Of a DNA stretch of 26,971 nucleotides, positions 1 to 5,049 are shown piece after piece. Each line of letters opens with the position of its first letter. Position 1 is the stretch's first letter. A program made the translations under genes and the position numbers. Under the pieces are notes generated by a model that did not search any database, had not been told where the DNA came from, and saw nothing but the letters and a program-made list of their open reading frames with translations. The stretch comes from a virus: positions 1 through 26,971 of the IMG/VR virus record IMGVR_UViG_3300046522_000240; one strand, 5' to 3'.

Positions 1-64
1 CACCGAGCCCCTGGGCGACACCTTGGAAGCGCCCTGAGGGGTCATAGATGGATCGCTCAGTCAT
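1..64 (-). CDS. Partial unknown gene, N-terminal 21 codons only
   Basis: An ATG at 64-62 opens a frame that runs off the left edge of the window; the visible residues begin MTERSIYDPSGRF. The ATG overlaps the TGA of the upstream 30-aa ORF in an ATGA arrangement, the same coupling seen across the early cluster, which is the main reason to call it. Too little is visible to assign a function. Confidence 0.5.
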   Translation of the reverse strand, partial: MTERSIYDPSGRFQGVAQGLG

Positions 65-153
65 GGCCCGCGGCTCCCCACGAACCACGCGCCGAGCACT
101 GACCCGGCTAGGAAGGCGGCCCAGATCAGGCCAATGGCGAGGTAGGTATTCAT
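61..153 (-). CDS. Tiny single-span membrane protein, 30 aa
   Basis: The 30 residues begin MNTYLAIGLIWAAFLAGSVL and are almost entirely one hydrophobic helix followed by a short polar tail (GSRGP), so an inner-membrane location is likely. Its ATG overlaps the stop of the 74-aa gene upstream (ATGA), and its own stop overlaps the start of the next gene in the same way, so it sits in a translationally coupled chain. No family is recognised. Small membrane proteins are common in early regions of T7-like phages, where some modify host functions; nothing here shows a specific role. It was called from the overlap pattern and the clear transmembrane profile. Confidence 0.6.
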   Translation of the reverse strand: MNTYLAIGLIWAAFLAGSVLGAWFVGSRGP

Positions 154-374
154 GGGTGGTGCCTCTTGATGCGTTGGCGGGTGGCGGGAACGTCCAGGAA
201 GTCAATCAGGGCCACAGCCTCATCACGGGACAGCCATATGACGTGGCTGTCGCCGCGGACTGTGACCCCGACCAGGGCCAGCAGGTTGGCATCCTCGCCG
301 CCGTTCAGGTGGGGGCGGAAGGATGTCTCGGCGGTGGTGGTGGGTTGGCCTTTGGCGCGCGTTGTGATGCGCAT
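150..374 (-). CDS. Hypothetical small protein, 74 aa
   Basis: A 74-aa soluble protein of unknown function. The first ~20 residues are polar and basic (MRITTRAKGQP), and the rest alternates hydrophobic and acidic stretches (LLALVGVTVRGDSHVIWLS, then EAVALIDFLDV), suggesting a small alpha/beta fold. The start ATG shares one base with the stop of the 95-aa gene upstream (TGATG), and the stop overlaps the 30-aa membrane ORF downstream (ATGA). No signal peptide, membrane segment or catalytic motif is visible. Its place in the tight small-gene cluster suggests an early accessory or host-takeover role, but that is inferred from context only. Confidence 0.7.
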   Translation of the reverse strand: MRITTRAKGQPTTTAETSFRPHLNGGEDANLLALVGVTVRGDSHVIWLSRDEAVALIDFLDVPATRQRIKRHHP

Positions 375-661
375 CAGAAGCCGCCCACGCGGCGGATTGT
401 GGCGCGCTCGCCGGGGTTGTGCTCGGCCAGAAAGGCCAGGTCGGCAACGGCCAGGGCATCGTCAAGTCGTGCCTGTCGGGCGACGAACATCCACGCCCCC
501 GCGTCACTGTCGAGGATGTCAGCCTCGTCCCGCTTGCACAGCTGGAACCGGCCGTTCTCCGACCCATCGCAATCAAAAATCCCCCAGCCCTGGCGCCCCG
601 AGGCAACGGCGTCGCTGTTGGTCCAACCGGGCAAATTGTCATGGTGCGGCTTCGCGTTCAT
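374..661 (-). CDS. Hypothetical protein, 95 aa
   Basis: A 95-aa acidic, soluble protein of unknown function. The ATG at 661 has a consensus ribosome binding site, AGGAGG eight bases upstream, the first strong one after a 120-base gap, so it probably opens a new translational unit. The N-terminal third contains GWGIFDCDGSENGRFQLCKRDE, followed by residues predicted to be helical (ARQARLDDALAVADLAFLAEH). Two cysteines are present but no metal-binding spacing. It ends in a TGATG overlap with the next gene. No family is recognised. Confidence 0.72.
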   Translation of the reverse strand: MNAKPHHDNLPGWTNSDAVASGRQGWGIFDCDGSENGRFQLCKRDEADILDSDAGAWMFVARQARLDDALAVADLAFLAEHNPGERATIRRVGGF

Positions 662-781
662 GGCGCGTTCCTCCTAGGTGGGATTTTCGGTGAATGCTAT
701 GCGGGTTCGGCCGCTACGTGGCGTTTGGCTACCGCTACGGGCGCATGGCTGCGTCCCGTTTCGACCGGGCCAAGGGTCTCT
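662..781. other. 120-base intergenic gap in the early cluster
   Basis: This is the longest gap inside the early gene cluster and separates two groups of overlapping genes. It ends with a strong AGGAGG site for the 95-aa gene. I see no clear promoter, terminator or long inverted repeat in it. Confidence 0.4.
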
Positions 782-1105
782 TCAGGCGGCGTGGAGGATG
801 GCGTTCAGCGTCCCCGCGACGGCATCGAACAGCCTGTTGTAGTCGTCGCCCGTTGGTGACCGGGCATCGTCTCCCGACCCATCACCCCTAGGGTCATCCA
901 TGCGCTGCGCTTGGCGGTTGATGCCACTCTCCAGGGCCAACAGCAGGGTGGTGGCGTCGCCGGCCGGATGGGCGGCCTCAGCCGCCTCAATCATCGTCTG
1001 GAGCTTCCCAGCGTCCATGGCCCACGGGATGCCCTGCCGGGCGTAGCTGGCCACCTGTTCGTTGATGGCGCGGGTCACGTGGTGCAACTGCTTCTCGGTG
1101 ATCAT
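782..1105 (-). CDS. Hypothetical helical protein, 107 aa
   Basis: The start chosen is the ATG at 1105 (MITEKQLHHVTRAINEQ), because it shares a base with the stop of the 42-aa ORF upstream (TGATG) and has a GAAGGA site; an in-frame start 16 codons further up lies inside the preceding gene. The protein looks largely helical, with a run KLQTMIEAAEAAHPAGDATTLLLALESGINRQ and an acidic middle (GDGSGDDARSPTGDDYN). No known family, signal or membrane segment is visible. It is the last gene before a 120-base gap, so it may close a translational unit. Confidence 0.7.
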   Translation of the reverse strand: MITEKQLHHVTRAINEQVASYARQGIPWAMDAGKLQTMIEAAEAAHPAGDATTLLLALESGINRQAQRMDDPRGDGSGDDARSPTGDDYNRLFDAVAGTLNAILHAA

Positions 1106-1233
1106 CACATGGCATCCTTCGGGGTTGCGTGGGCGCCACACTGGGCGCGCCATTCGTTGAGGCGATGCTTGGCGTCCCGGCGGGCGCCGTAGGCGAGTGC
1201 CAGGGCACAGCAGATGACGGCTAGGGCGGTCAT
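1105..1233 (-). CDS. Tiny membrane protein, 42 aa
   Basis: A 42-aa ORF below the usual length cut-off. It begins MTALAVICCALALAYGARRD: one short hydrophobic span with two cysteines, then a basic tail. Its ATG overlaps the stop of the 83-aa gene upstream (ATGA), and its TGA shares a base with the ATG of the next gene (TGATG), so both ends are set by coupling to genes that look real. It would sit in the inner membrane with a cytoplasmic basic tail. Function unknown. Confidence 0.65.
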   Translation of the reverse strand: MTALAVICCALALAYGARRDAKHRLNEWRAQCGAHATPKDAM

Positions 1234-1481
1234 GCGCGCCTCGCGGCTTGGATCTCGGCGAGGGCCGTTCGGGCCTCGGCTAGGTCAGTGGCGAACACGG
1301 CGTCAAATTCAACGCGACCCGCCTTGTGCTTGATGCCGCCCGCCACTTTTTCGTGCGCGGCAATTTCGCGTTCGATATCTTCGGCCAGGGTGCGGAGGGT
1401 GGCGCCGTCCAGCGTCCAGCCCTCGACCTTCGACCGGTTCCACCAGACCACGGAACGTAGGGGTAGGCCGATCATGCTCAT
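1230..1481 (-). CDS. Hypothetical protein, 83 aa
   Basis: The start is placed at the ATG at 1481 (MSMIGLPLRSVVWWN), which overlaps the stop of the upstream gene as ATGA; the longer frame starting at 1586 would lie inside that gene. A hydrophobic and aromatic N-terminus (SVVWWNRSKVEGWTLDG) is followed by a long predicted helix (LRTLAEDIEREIAAHEKV) and a second helix at the C-terminus (DLAEARTALAEIQAARR). It could be a small helical-hairpin or coiled-coil protein. Not assigned to a family. Confidence 0.7.
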   Translation of the reverse strand: MSMIGLPLRSVVWWNRSKVEGWTLDGATLRTLAEDIEREIAAHEKVAGGIKHKAGRVEFDAVFATDLAEARTALAEIQAARRA

Positions 1482-1729
1482 GCCCTCCGGGCGGTGATGG
1501 TGTAATTCCCGACCCGAACCTCTAGGAACCGATCCTCGCCACCCTTGCGGCGGAAGCCGGACACGGCGACCAGGGCTTTCGTGCATGCCTTGTCGCGGGT
1601 CATGTCCTGTCGCTCGGCGGCCCGCAGCACGGCATCCCGGAGCCCCATGCGGACGGCGGAGGGTTTCGTGCAGCGCTCTTTGGCGACCGTGAAGGGGCCG
1701 TGCGCCTCGATCAGGTAGACCTTGGGCAT
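1478..1729 (-). CDS. Hypothetical basic protein, 83 aa
   Basis: The start is taken as the ATG at 1729 (MPKVYLIEAHGPFTVAKER), which shares one base with the preceding stop (TGATG); a GTG one codon earlier is possible. The protein is basic, with a predicted helix RMGLRDAVLRAAERQDMTRDKA, and ends in a beta-rich stretch (RFLEVRVGNYTITARRA). The charge would suit a nucleic-acid or ribonucleoprotein partner, but no motif proves it. It is coupled at both ends to its neighbours. Confidence 0.7.
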   Translation of the reverse strand: MPKVYLIEAHGPFTVAKERCTKPSAVRMGLRDAVLRAAERQDMTRDKACTKALVAVSGFRRKGGEDRFLEVRVGNYTITARRA

Positions 1730-2097
1730 CACTTCGCCCCCTTGCTGGGGTTGATCACAGGGGCGGCGTCAATGACCCGCTGGACATGATCGGCGCCGAG
1801 CTTGGCCACGGCTTCCCGGAGGAGTTGGGAGGCGGCGGCGCGGTTGGTGAGGTGGTGCGCATGGCCATAGGCGAGCATGGCGCGCACCTTGACCGGATCG
1901 AGGTCGCCCACCCGATAGCCGCTGGCGCGGTGAACCAACGCCTTCATCTCAGGGGCGAAGGCGCCGTCCTGGATAACGAAGCGCACCTTGCGGTCACCTA
2001 GGGGCAGCATGATCGGCTCCCCAGTGCGCTCCTCATGGGTGATGGTGCGCCCCTTACGGGCTTTGCAGGGGGCCAGATAGGTGATCTTACGGGCCAT
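1729..2097 (-). CDS. Hypothetical protein, 122 aa
   Basis: A 122-aa basic protein that starts with ATG at 2097, four bases after the upstream stop, with GAGGA just ahead. It begins MARKITYLAPCKARKGRTITHEE. The middle holds a short beta-rich stretch (PLGDRKVRFVIQDGAFAPEM), and the C-terminal half is helical (VKVRAMLAYGHAHHLTNRAAASQLLREAVAKL), with several histidines but no recognisable metal site. It is the largest protein of this block. No family recognised. Confidence 0.72.
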   Translation of the reverse strand: MARKITYLAPCKARKGRTITHEERTGEPIMLPLGDRKVRFVIQDGAFAPEMKALVHRASGYRVGDLDPVKVRAMLAYGHAHHLTNRAAASQLLREAVAKLGADHVQRVIDAAPVINPSKGAK

Positions 2098-2100
2098 TCC

Positions 2101-2214
2101 TCAATCCTCCAGGGCAGCTGCGTAGGTCTCGCCGTCTGCGTCATGATCCTCGACCACGGCACCATCGGTATCCATTGAGTATCCTGCGGGCAGGTACACG
2201 GCGAATTCTTCCAT
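2101..2214 (-). CDS. Small acidic protein, 37 aa
   Basis: The start is placed at the ATG at 2214 (MEEFAVYLPAGYSMDTDGAV). The frame is open up to 2298, but that upstream part lies inside a repeated hairpin element that also occurs near 3215, so it is more likely non-coding leader. The 37-aa product is strongly acidic (VVEDHDADGETYAAALED). Very acidic small phage proteins are sometimes DNA mimics, but at 37 residues this is only a thought. A weak GAGAAG site precedes the ATG. Confidence 0.55.
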   Translation of the reverse strand: MEEFAVYLPAGYSMDTDGAVVEDHDADGETYAAALED

Positions 2215-2244
2215 AATGCTTCTCGCTTGTTTGGCGGCAGGACA

Positions 2245-2298
2245 ATGGCGTCCAAGGGTGCCCCCACGGCGTACCGCAGGGGAACCTAGGGCCGTCAT
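2245..2298 (-). repeat. Hairpin repeat copy 2 (early intergenic)
   Basis: The first 21 bases (2245-2265) and last 21 bases (2278-2298) are identical to those of the element at 3215-3269, while the 12 bases between differ. The two arms are imperfect inverted repeats of each other (about 14 of 21 positions pair), and the middle forms its own short stem (CGG-CGTA-CCG). It lies just upstream of the 37-aa gene. Likely an RNA processing or control hairpin in the polycistronic message. Confidence 0.7.
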
Positions 2299-2299
2299 T

Positions 2300-2482
2300 T
2301 CAGTATTGGGTGAAGGCCAGATAGGCCGGCCAGCGGCACAGGATGTAGCGGCCCGCCTCCAACCGGTCCCGCTCCTCCGGAGTGTTATTCCAGGGGTGCA
2401 GCGACAGTGCGCGGCACATCAGGACCACGTAGGGGCGCCGTGCGTGCAGCCCCATGATTGAGACGGCGGTTTCCATGTCCAT
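2300..2482 (-). CDS. Hypothetical protein, 60 aa
   Basis: A 60-aa protein that starts at ATG 2482 with a strong AAGGAGA site; the site overlaps the stop of the cysteine-rich gene upstream, placing the two in one message. It begins MDMETAVSIMGLHARRPYVV and contains HPWNNTPEERDRLEAGRYILCRWPAYLAF, rich in aromatics and arginines. No membrane span or known motif. Its stop is directly followed by hairpin repeat copy 2. Confidence 0.68.
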   Translation of the reverse strand: MDMETAVSIMGLHARRPYVVLMCRALSLHPWNNTPEERDRLEAGRYILCRWPAYLAFTQY

Positions 2483-2495
2483 TTTCGGGGTCTCC

Positions 2496-3176
2496 TTAGG
2501 CGTTCAGGGAAGCGGCTTCGGCCTTGCGCTTGCTGGCGCCATGGGCCGGAAAGGCAACGATCACCTTGCGGTCCCGGACAGCGCATAGGCCGCAGGAAGC
2601 GCACGACACGTCATCGCGATAGGTGGCGGGGCAGGTGGCGACCTTGCGGCCAGCCGGCGTGACCATGGTCCGCGGAGCGTCAACCGGGACCACGACCACG
2701 ACCGGGCCGACCTTCATGTCCGAAAGGCGGTCGGCATCTTCCAGGTTGTTGGCGGACACGTTGACGGTGAAGCCCCGCTCATTGGCGACAGCCACCGTGA
2801 CCCGGTTCACATACCAGCCCATGTCGTGGTGGGTGTAGGTGAAGCCCCGGCGCCCCTTGTTCGCATCGGCCAGGGCCATGACGGCCCCTTGGTCAATCCT
2901 GCCCTGCCCATCCTGCGGTAGGTCGCCAGCCTGATTATGGCGCCACAGTTGCCCATCCGGGAGCGCCGCAACGTTGTCGCAAAGCGCATCCCATCCGACC
3001 CGCTTCGGGTTGCTCGGCAGGCCCCGCCAGAGGATCGCAAGCGGCCCCGCTTCGGCGTAACAGCCGTTCCCCTTGAAGGGGCAAGACGCGGGGCAGGATG
3101 ACGCCTCGGTTGTGGTAACCGGGATCGGTCCGGTCTTGGCGTTGCTGCTTTTTGCAGTCCAGTAGATCGCAACCAT
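2496..3176 (-). CDS. Cysteine-rich phage protein, gp88/DUF7227-like
   Basis: The start is taken at ATG 3176 (MVAIYWTAKSSNAKTGPIPV), with AGGA eight bases upstream; a GTG at 3212 would add 12 residues. The 226-aa protein has two cysteine clusters: Cys28, Cys32 and Cys39 (SSCPASCPFKGNGCYAEAGP) near the N-terminus, and Cys182, Cys192, Cys195 and Cys198 (CASCGLC) near the C-terminus. Such spacing suits an iron-sulfur or zinc site. The N-terminal pattern NAKTGPIPVTTT..CP..CP..GCYA..GPL matches what I remember of a phage family of unknown function (DUF7227, related in style to the gp88 domain); this is from memory and untested. The middle resembles an alpha/beta enzyme core (GFTYTHHDMG, FTVNVSANNLEDADRL, VGPVVVVVPVDAP). 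Activity unknown. Confidence 0.75.
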   Translation of the reverse strand: MVAIYWTAKSSNAKTGPIPVTTTEASSCPASCPFKGNGCYAEAGPLAILWRGLPSNPKRVGWDALCDNVAALPDGQLWRHNQAGDLPQDGQGRIDQGAVMALADANKGRRGFTYTHHDMGWYVNRVTVAVANERGFTVNVSANNLEDADRLSDMKVGPVVVVVPVDAPRTMVTPAGRKVATCPATYRDDVSCASCGLCAVRDRKVIVAFPAHGASKRKAEAASLNA

Positions 3177-3214
3177 GGGAATGATCCTGTCGATGGGAGT
3201 GATTAGGCGCACCT

Positions 3215-3269
3215 ATGGCGTCCAAGGGTGCCCCCCAGGTGTTTCCTGAGGGGAACCTAGGGCCGTCAT
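3215..3269 (-). repeat. Hairpin repeat copy 1 (early intergenic)
   Basis: A 55-base element with imperfect inverted-repeat arms shared with copy 2 at 2245-2298. The central stem differs (CAGG-TGTTT-CCTG here, CGG-CGTA-CCG there), so the loop sequences changed while pairing was kept. It sits between the 44-aa gene and the cysteine-rich gene. The inner part (CCTAGGTTCCCCTCA on the minus strand) is also found, with one change, in the terminator after the capsid gene. Confidence 0.7.
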
Positions 3270-3275
3270 CCCACC

Positions 3276-3410
3276 TTACGTCATGTCGACCCGGCAGGTA
3301 TGCCCCACCATGTCGACGAGGTAGCTGCGTTCCCGCTCAATGAAGCCCGGCGGGCCGCCGGCCCAGAACTGCCAGCGGCCAGCCCGGAGGATGTAAAGGC
3401 GATGGATCAT
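3276..3410 (-). CDS. Hypothetical protein, 44 aa
   Basis: The ATG at 3410 overlaps the stop of the 73-aa gene upstream (ATGA), which fixes the start; the frame upstream of it lies inside that gene. The 44-aa product begins MIHRLYILRAGRWQFWAGGP and ends VGHTCRVDMT. Its first part (short beta strand, then R.G.WQFW) resembles the opening of its upstream neighbour (YHTLLVFEDGAWAPQF), so the two may be distant relatives, though the similarity is short. Function unknown. Confidence 0.65.
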   Translation of the reverse strand: MIHRLYILRAGRWQFWAGGPPGFIERERSYLVDMVGHTCRVDMT

Positions 3411-3628
3411 GGCTTCGGGTGGGGCAGGGTAGCGGCAATCGCCATGACAGCGGCATGGGACGGAGCCTGCGGTGTCTTGCGGATGCAATAGAAGCGGCGA
3501 TGGCGGGGATTGTCCGACCCGCTATCGATCATGTCGCGGATTTCCTGGACCACAATGTCCCGGTCCCGGTCACCAAACTGCGGCGCCCATGCGCCATCTT
3601 CGAAGACCAGCAAGGTGTGATAGGCCAT
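3407..3628 (-). CDS. Hypothetical protein, 73 aa
   Basis: The start is ATG 3628 (MAYHTLLVFEDGAWAPQFGD), four bases after the upstream stop; the longer frame up to 3811 overlaps that gene and looks like out-of-frame translation. The N-terminal half looks like a small alpha/beta unit: strand, turn with a tryptophan, then helix (DRDIVVQEIRDMID). A basic stretch (PRHRRFYCIRKTP) follows, then a hydrophobic helix-like tail. Small proteins with this layout are frequent in phage accessory regions. No function assigned. Confidence 0.65.
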   Translation of the reverse strand: MAYHTLLVFEDGAWAPQFGDRDRDIVVQEIRDMIDSGSDNPRHRRFYCIRKTPQAPSHAAVMAIAATLPHPKP

Positions 3629-3632
3629 GGTG

Positions 3633-3806
3633 TCAAGCCCCCATGATGCGGTAATCGAGGAGGAACGCGCCAACCGGCTGGGCGAAGCGGCCCGTGCCAT
3701 CGAAGGCGAAGGAGTAATGGACCACACCATCCGTGACGGCAGTGATGCGAACGGGCCGCCCAACCGGGGCGTATGCATCGTTCCAGATCTCATTGGCTTT
3801 GGGCAT
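3633..3806 (-). CDS. First early gene, hypothetical, 57 aa
   Basis: The start is ATG 3806 (MPKANEIWNDAYAPVGRPVR), with GGAG six bases upstream; that site lies inside the dyad GTCAAG-N5-CTTGAC. The frame is open to 3923, but the added residues look non-coding. The product is a small beta-rich protein (VRITAVTDGVVHYSFAFDGTGRFAQPVGAFLLDYRI) compatible with an SH3-like barrel. It is the first gene after the 1.2-kb non-coding stretch and so would be the first early gene. No family recognised. Confidence 0.65.
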   Translation of the reverse strand: MPKANEIWNDAYAPVGRPVRITAVTDGVVHYSFAFDGTGRFAQPVGAFLLDYRIMGA

Positions 3807-3823
3807 GTCAAGCTCCACTTGAC
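3807..3823. repeat. Dyad GTCAAG-N5-CTTGAC at early gene start
   Basis: A dyad with 6-base perfect arms and 5 unpaired bases. It covers the ribosome binding site of the 57-aa gene (GGAG lies inside it) and ends just before its ATG, so a hairpin or a bound protein here could affect translation or transcription. Related dyads occur at 4094, 10652, 19922 and 22167. Confidence 0.5.
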
Positions 3824-3953
3824 CGGAGGAATGGGACTGTTTCGGCCCGCCTAGGGCCATCATCAGGGGCACCTCATGGCACCCGACAGTTTCCGTCACC
3901 GGTTGCCGCTGCATGCTCCCCAATTCATGGGCTGGCGTTGCGGGCCGATTAGC

Positions 3954-3972
3954 CCTAGGGGCGCTCCCTAGG
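3954..3972. repeat. Perfect hairpin CCTAGGG-GCGCT-CCCTAGG
   Basis: Seven-base-pair perfect stem with a 5-base loop in the leader of the early genes. There is no U tract on either strand, so it is not a simple terminator; it may be a processing or control hairpin. Confidence 0.55.
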
Positions 3973-4093
3973 TCGGCGGTCCCTTATGCTTGGCGGGGCC
4001 GCTTGCCGTGCCGTCTGGCGTCGCCATTCGGTGATTGAAGACAACCACGAATGGGACACTGCCGACAATCCCCTATTTTCAAGAAAGTTTGCG

Positions 4094-4109
4094 GTCAAGT
4101 CGACTGGAC
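4094..4109. repeat. Imperfect dyad GTCAAG-N4-CTGGAC
   Basis: Matches the GTCAAG-N4-CTTGAC dyad at 11 of 12 arm positions, with a perfect AGTCGACT core. On the minus strand it provides a TTGACC that could be a -35 box, but no good -10 box follows. Confidence 0.35.
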
Positions 4110-4189
4110 AGGCAAAAACCTAGGCTTTGTGCGGGTTACAGCCTCGAAAAAAAAATCTACAGGTGCAGCCAATGCGCTCCCAATGTGCC

Positions 4190-4270
4190 CCTTGGGTGCC
4201 GCCTTGGGTGTTGCAATGGTGGGATTGCCTTGGGTGGGGCCTTGGGTGTTGCCAGGTGCATCCTTGGGTG
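4190..4270. repeat. Cluster of five CCTTGGGTG repeats (iteron-like)
   Basis: CCTTGGGTG occurs exactly five times on the plus strand, starting at 4190, 4202, 4228, 4240 and 4262 (CACCCAAGG on the minus strand); a near copy (CCTTGGGTT) is at 4460. Start-to-start spacings are 12, 26, 12 and 22 bases. T7 carries arrays of a short repeat next to its terminal repeats, so an end-processing, packaging or origin role is plausible by position. No protein known to bind it can be named. Confidence 0.7.
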
Positions 4271-4274
4271 ATCC

Positions 4275-4291
4275 GTGGGACTTTTTCCCAC
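4275..4291. repeat. Perfect hairpin GTGGGA-N5-TCCCAC
   Basis: Six-base-pair perfect stem with an A/T loop (CTTTT on plus, AAAAG on minus), directly beside the repeat cluster. There is a T5 run before it on the minus strand but none after it, so it is not a standard terminator in the direction of the genes. Confidence 0.5.
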
Positions 4292-4355
4292 AAAAAGAAA
4301 ACGTCCAGTGTACGCCCCACCAAAAGGACGGACACGATTAGATCGCACACGATTG

Positions 4356-4386
4356 ATTATCGAGACAACAGTTATCGCGATATCAA
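4356..4386 (-). promoter_or_regulatory. Possible host sigma70-type early promoter
   Basis: On the minus strand TTGATA (4386-4381) and GATAAT (4361-4356) resemble -35 and -10 boxes, but the spacer is 19 bases, longer than ideal. It is oriented toward the early genes and lies in the AT-richer part of the end region, where host-polymerase promoters of T7-like phages are expected. Weak evidence. Confidence 0.28.
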
Positions 4387-4799
4387 AGCTAAGGCCGAGC
4401 CCAACCTGGCCCGGTCACACGGTACATCCCCTGATACATCCGATCTACCCCCAGGGATTGCCTTGGGTTCAGCCCATGCTGTGCCCGTACTGTGCCCGAT
4501 GGTGGGATGGAAGGCGCGATGCAGGTGTGCCTGCGCGGGAGCTTCTCCGCGTCACGCGAGGGGGTACGGGGGGGTACGCGCGCGCTGCCGCCTATCCGAT
4601 TGACCCAACGGAAATTTGGCCCATTTTAGAGCGTCCCCTAGGGAACCACCTGGGGAGCCGCCTGGGGCCTCTCCTGAGGCTGGCCTATGGTGGGGAGGGC
4701 CTGGGGGAGGATTGGCCTGTACGGGCTCCCGAGGCCCGCCTGAGAGGGCTTCCTGGGGGTGGCCCTGGGGGAAGCATCCATTGGACATCCAACCCGGAA

Positions 4800-4815
4800 C
4801 TGAGGCGCTCCTCAG
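4800..4815. repeat. Perfect hairpin CTGAGG-CGCT-CCTCAG
   Basis: Six-base-pair stem with a 4-base loop in the GC-rich part of the end region, which is dense in CCTGGGG and CCTNAGG strings (about 4630-4830). No U tract; function unknown. Confidence 0.45.
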
Positions 4816-4939
4816 GAGTACCTAGGTAGGGAGGTGTAGGGAGGGTGTGTGTAAGGGTAACCCCAAGGGGAGCACCTACCATCCAACCAACATCAAACAC
4901 CTACCCTCTATACCTAACTGAACCCTGGGGTGGGATAGG

Positions 4940-4979
4940 AGGGGGGCTTAGTGAGGGATATATCGTGGTATACCCCCCT
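4940..4979. repeat. Inverted repeat enclosing promoter B
   Basis: AGGGGGG at 4940-4946 pairs with CCCCCCT at 4973-4979, leaving a 26-base loop that contains the T3-like promoter core. The promoter at 26002-26023 is enclosed the same way, also with a 26-base loop. Confidence 0.6.
4943..4964 (-). promoter_or_regulatory. T3-like phage RNA polymerase promoter (B), end-region
   Basis: The minus strand reads ATATATCCCTCACTAAG followed by CCCC. The core CCCTCACTAA is identical to the T3 RNA polymerase promoter core, and 13 of 17 positions match the T3 consensus from -17 to -1. It matches the other promoter in this window at 16 of 17 positions. It points toward the early genes, just past the large terminase gene, where T7 places its end-associated promoters that also serve replication. 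The start would be G then CCCC, not the GGG that T7 polymerase prefers. Confidence 0.75.
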
Positions 4980-5049
4980 AACTCACTGATCTCTCAGAGA
5001 GAACGGGGGATATCCACAGGAGTGGGCTACTAGGCCCAGGAGGGGGCCA

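Larger units (their letters stand above)
3807..5049. other. Non-coding region between terminase and early genes; likely genome-end region
   Basis: About 1.2 kb without a convincing gene; the open frames here have no good starts and run through repeats. It holds a T3-like promoter inside an inverted repeat (4940-4979), a 9-base repeat cluster (4190-4270), a T9 run on the minus strand (about 4147-4155), and several perfect short hairpins (3954-3972, 4275-4291, 4800-4815). Part of it (about 4025-4440) is visibly less GC-rich than the rest. In T7-like phages the terminal repeat, the end-associated promoters and short repeat arrays lie exactly between the last late gene and the first early gene, so this is where the physical ends should map. 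The terminal repeat cannot be delimited from a collapsed assembly. Confidence 0.7.

Noticed and set aside
48-677. 209-aa plus-strand ORF over the early genes
   Set aside because: Opposite to three small minus-strand genes joined by exact stop/start overlaps and strong ribosome binding sites; composition is typical of antisense translation.
4185-4275. CRISPR-like array at the CCTTGGGTG cluster
   Set aside because: Repeats are only 9 bases and spacers 3-17 bases, so it does not fit a CRISPR array; iteron-like repeats explain it better.
4120-4350. 76-aa minus-strand ORF across the 9-base repeat cluster
   Set aside because: Its sequence is mainly translation of the repeats and the T9 run; no ribosome binding site.
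4275-4829. 184-aa plus-strand ORF in the end region
   Set aside because: Wrong strand for every other gene, no ribosome binding site, low-complexity Gly/Pro/Arg content from CCTGGGG strings.
5011-5020. DnaA-box-like ATATCCACA in the end region
   Set aside because: A single imperfect copy (8 of 9) without further boxes; T7-like phages do not usually need DnaA.
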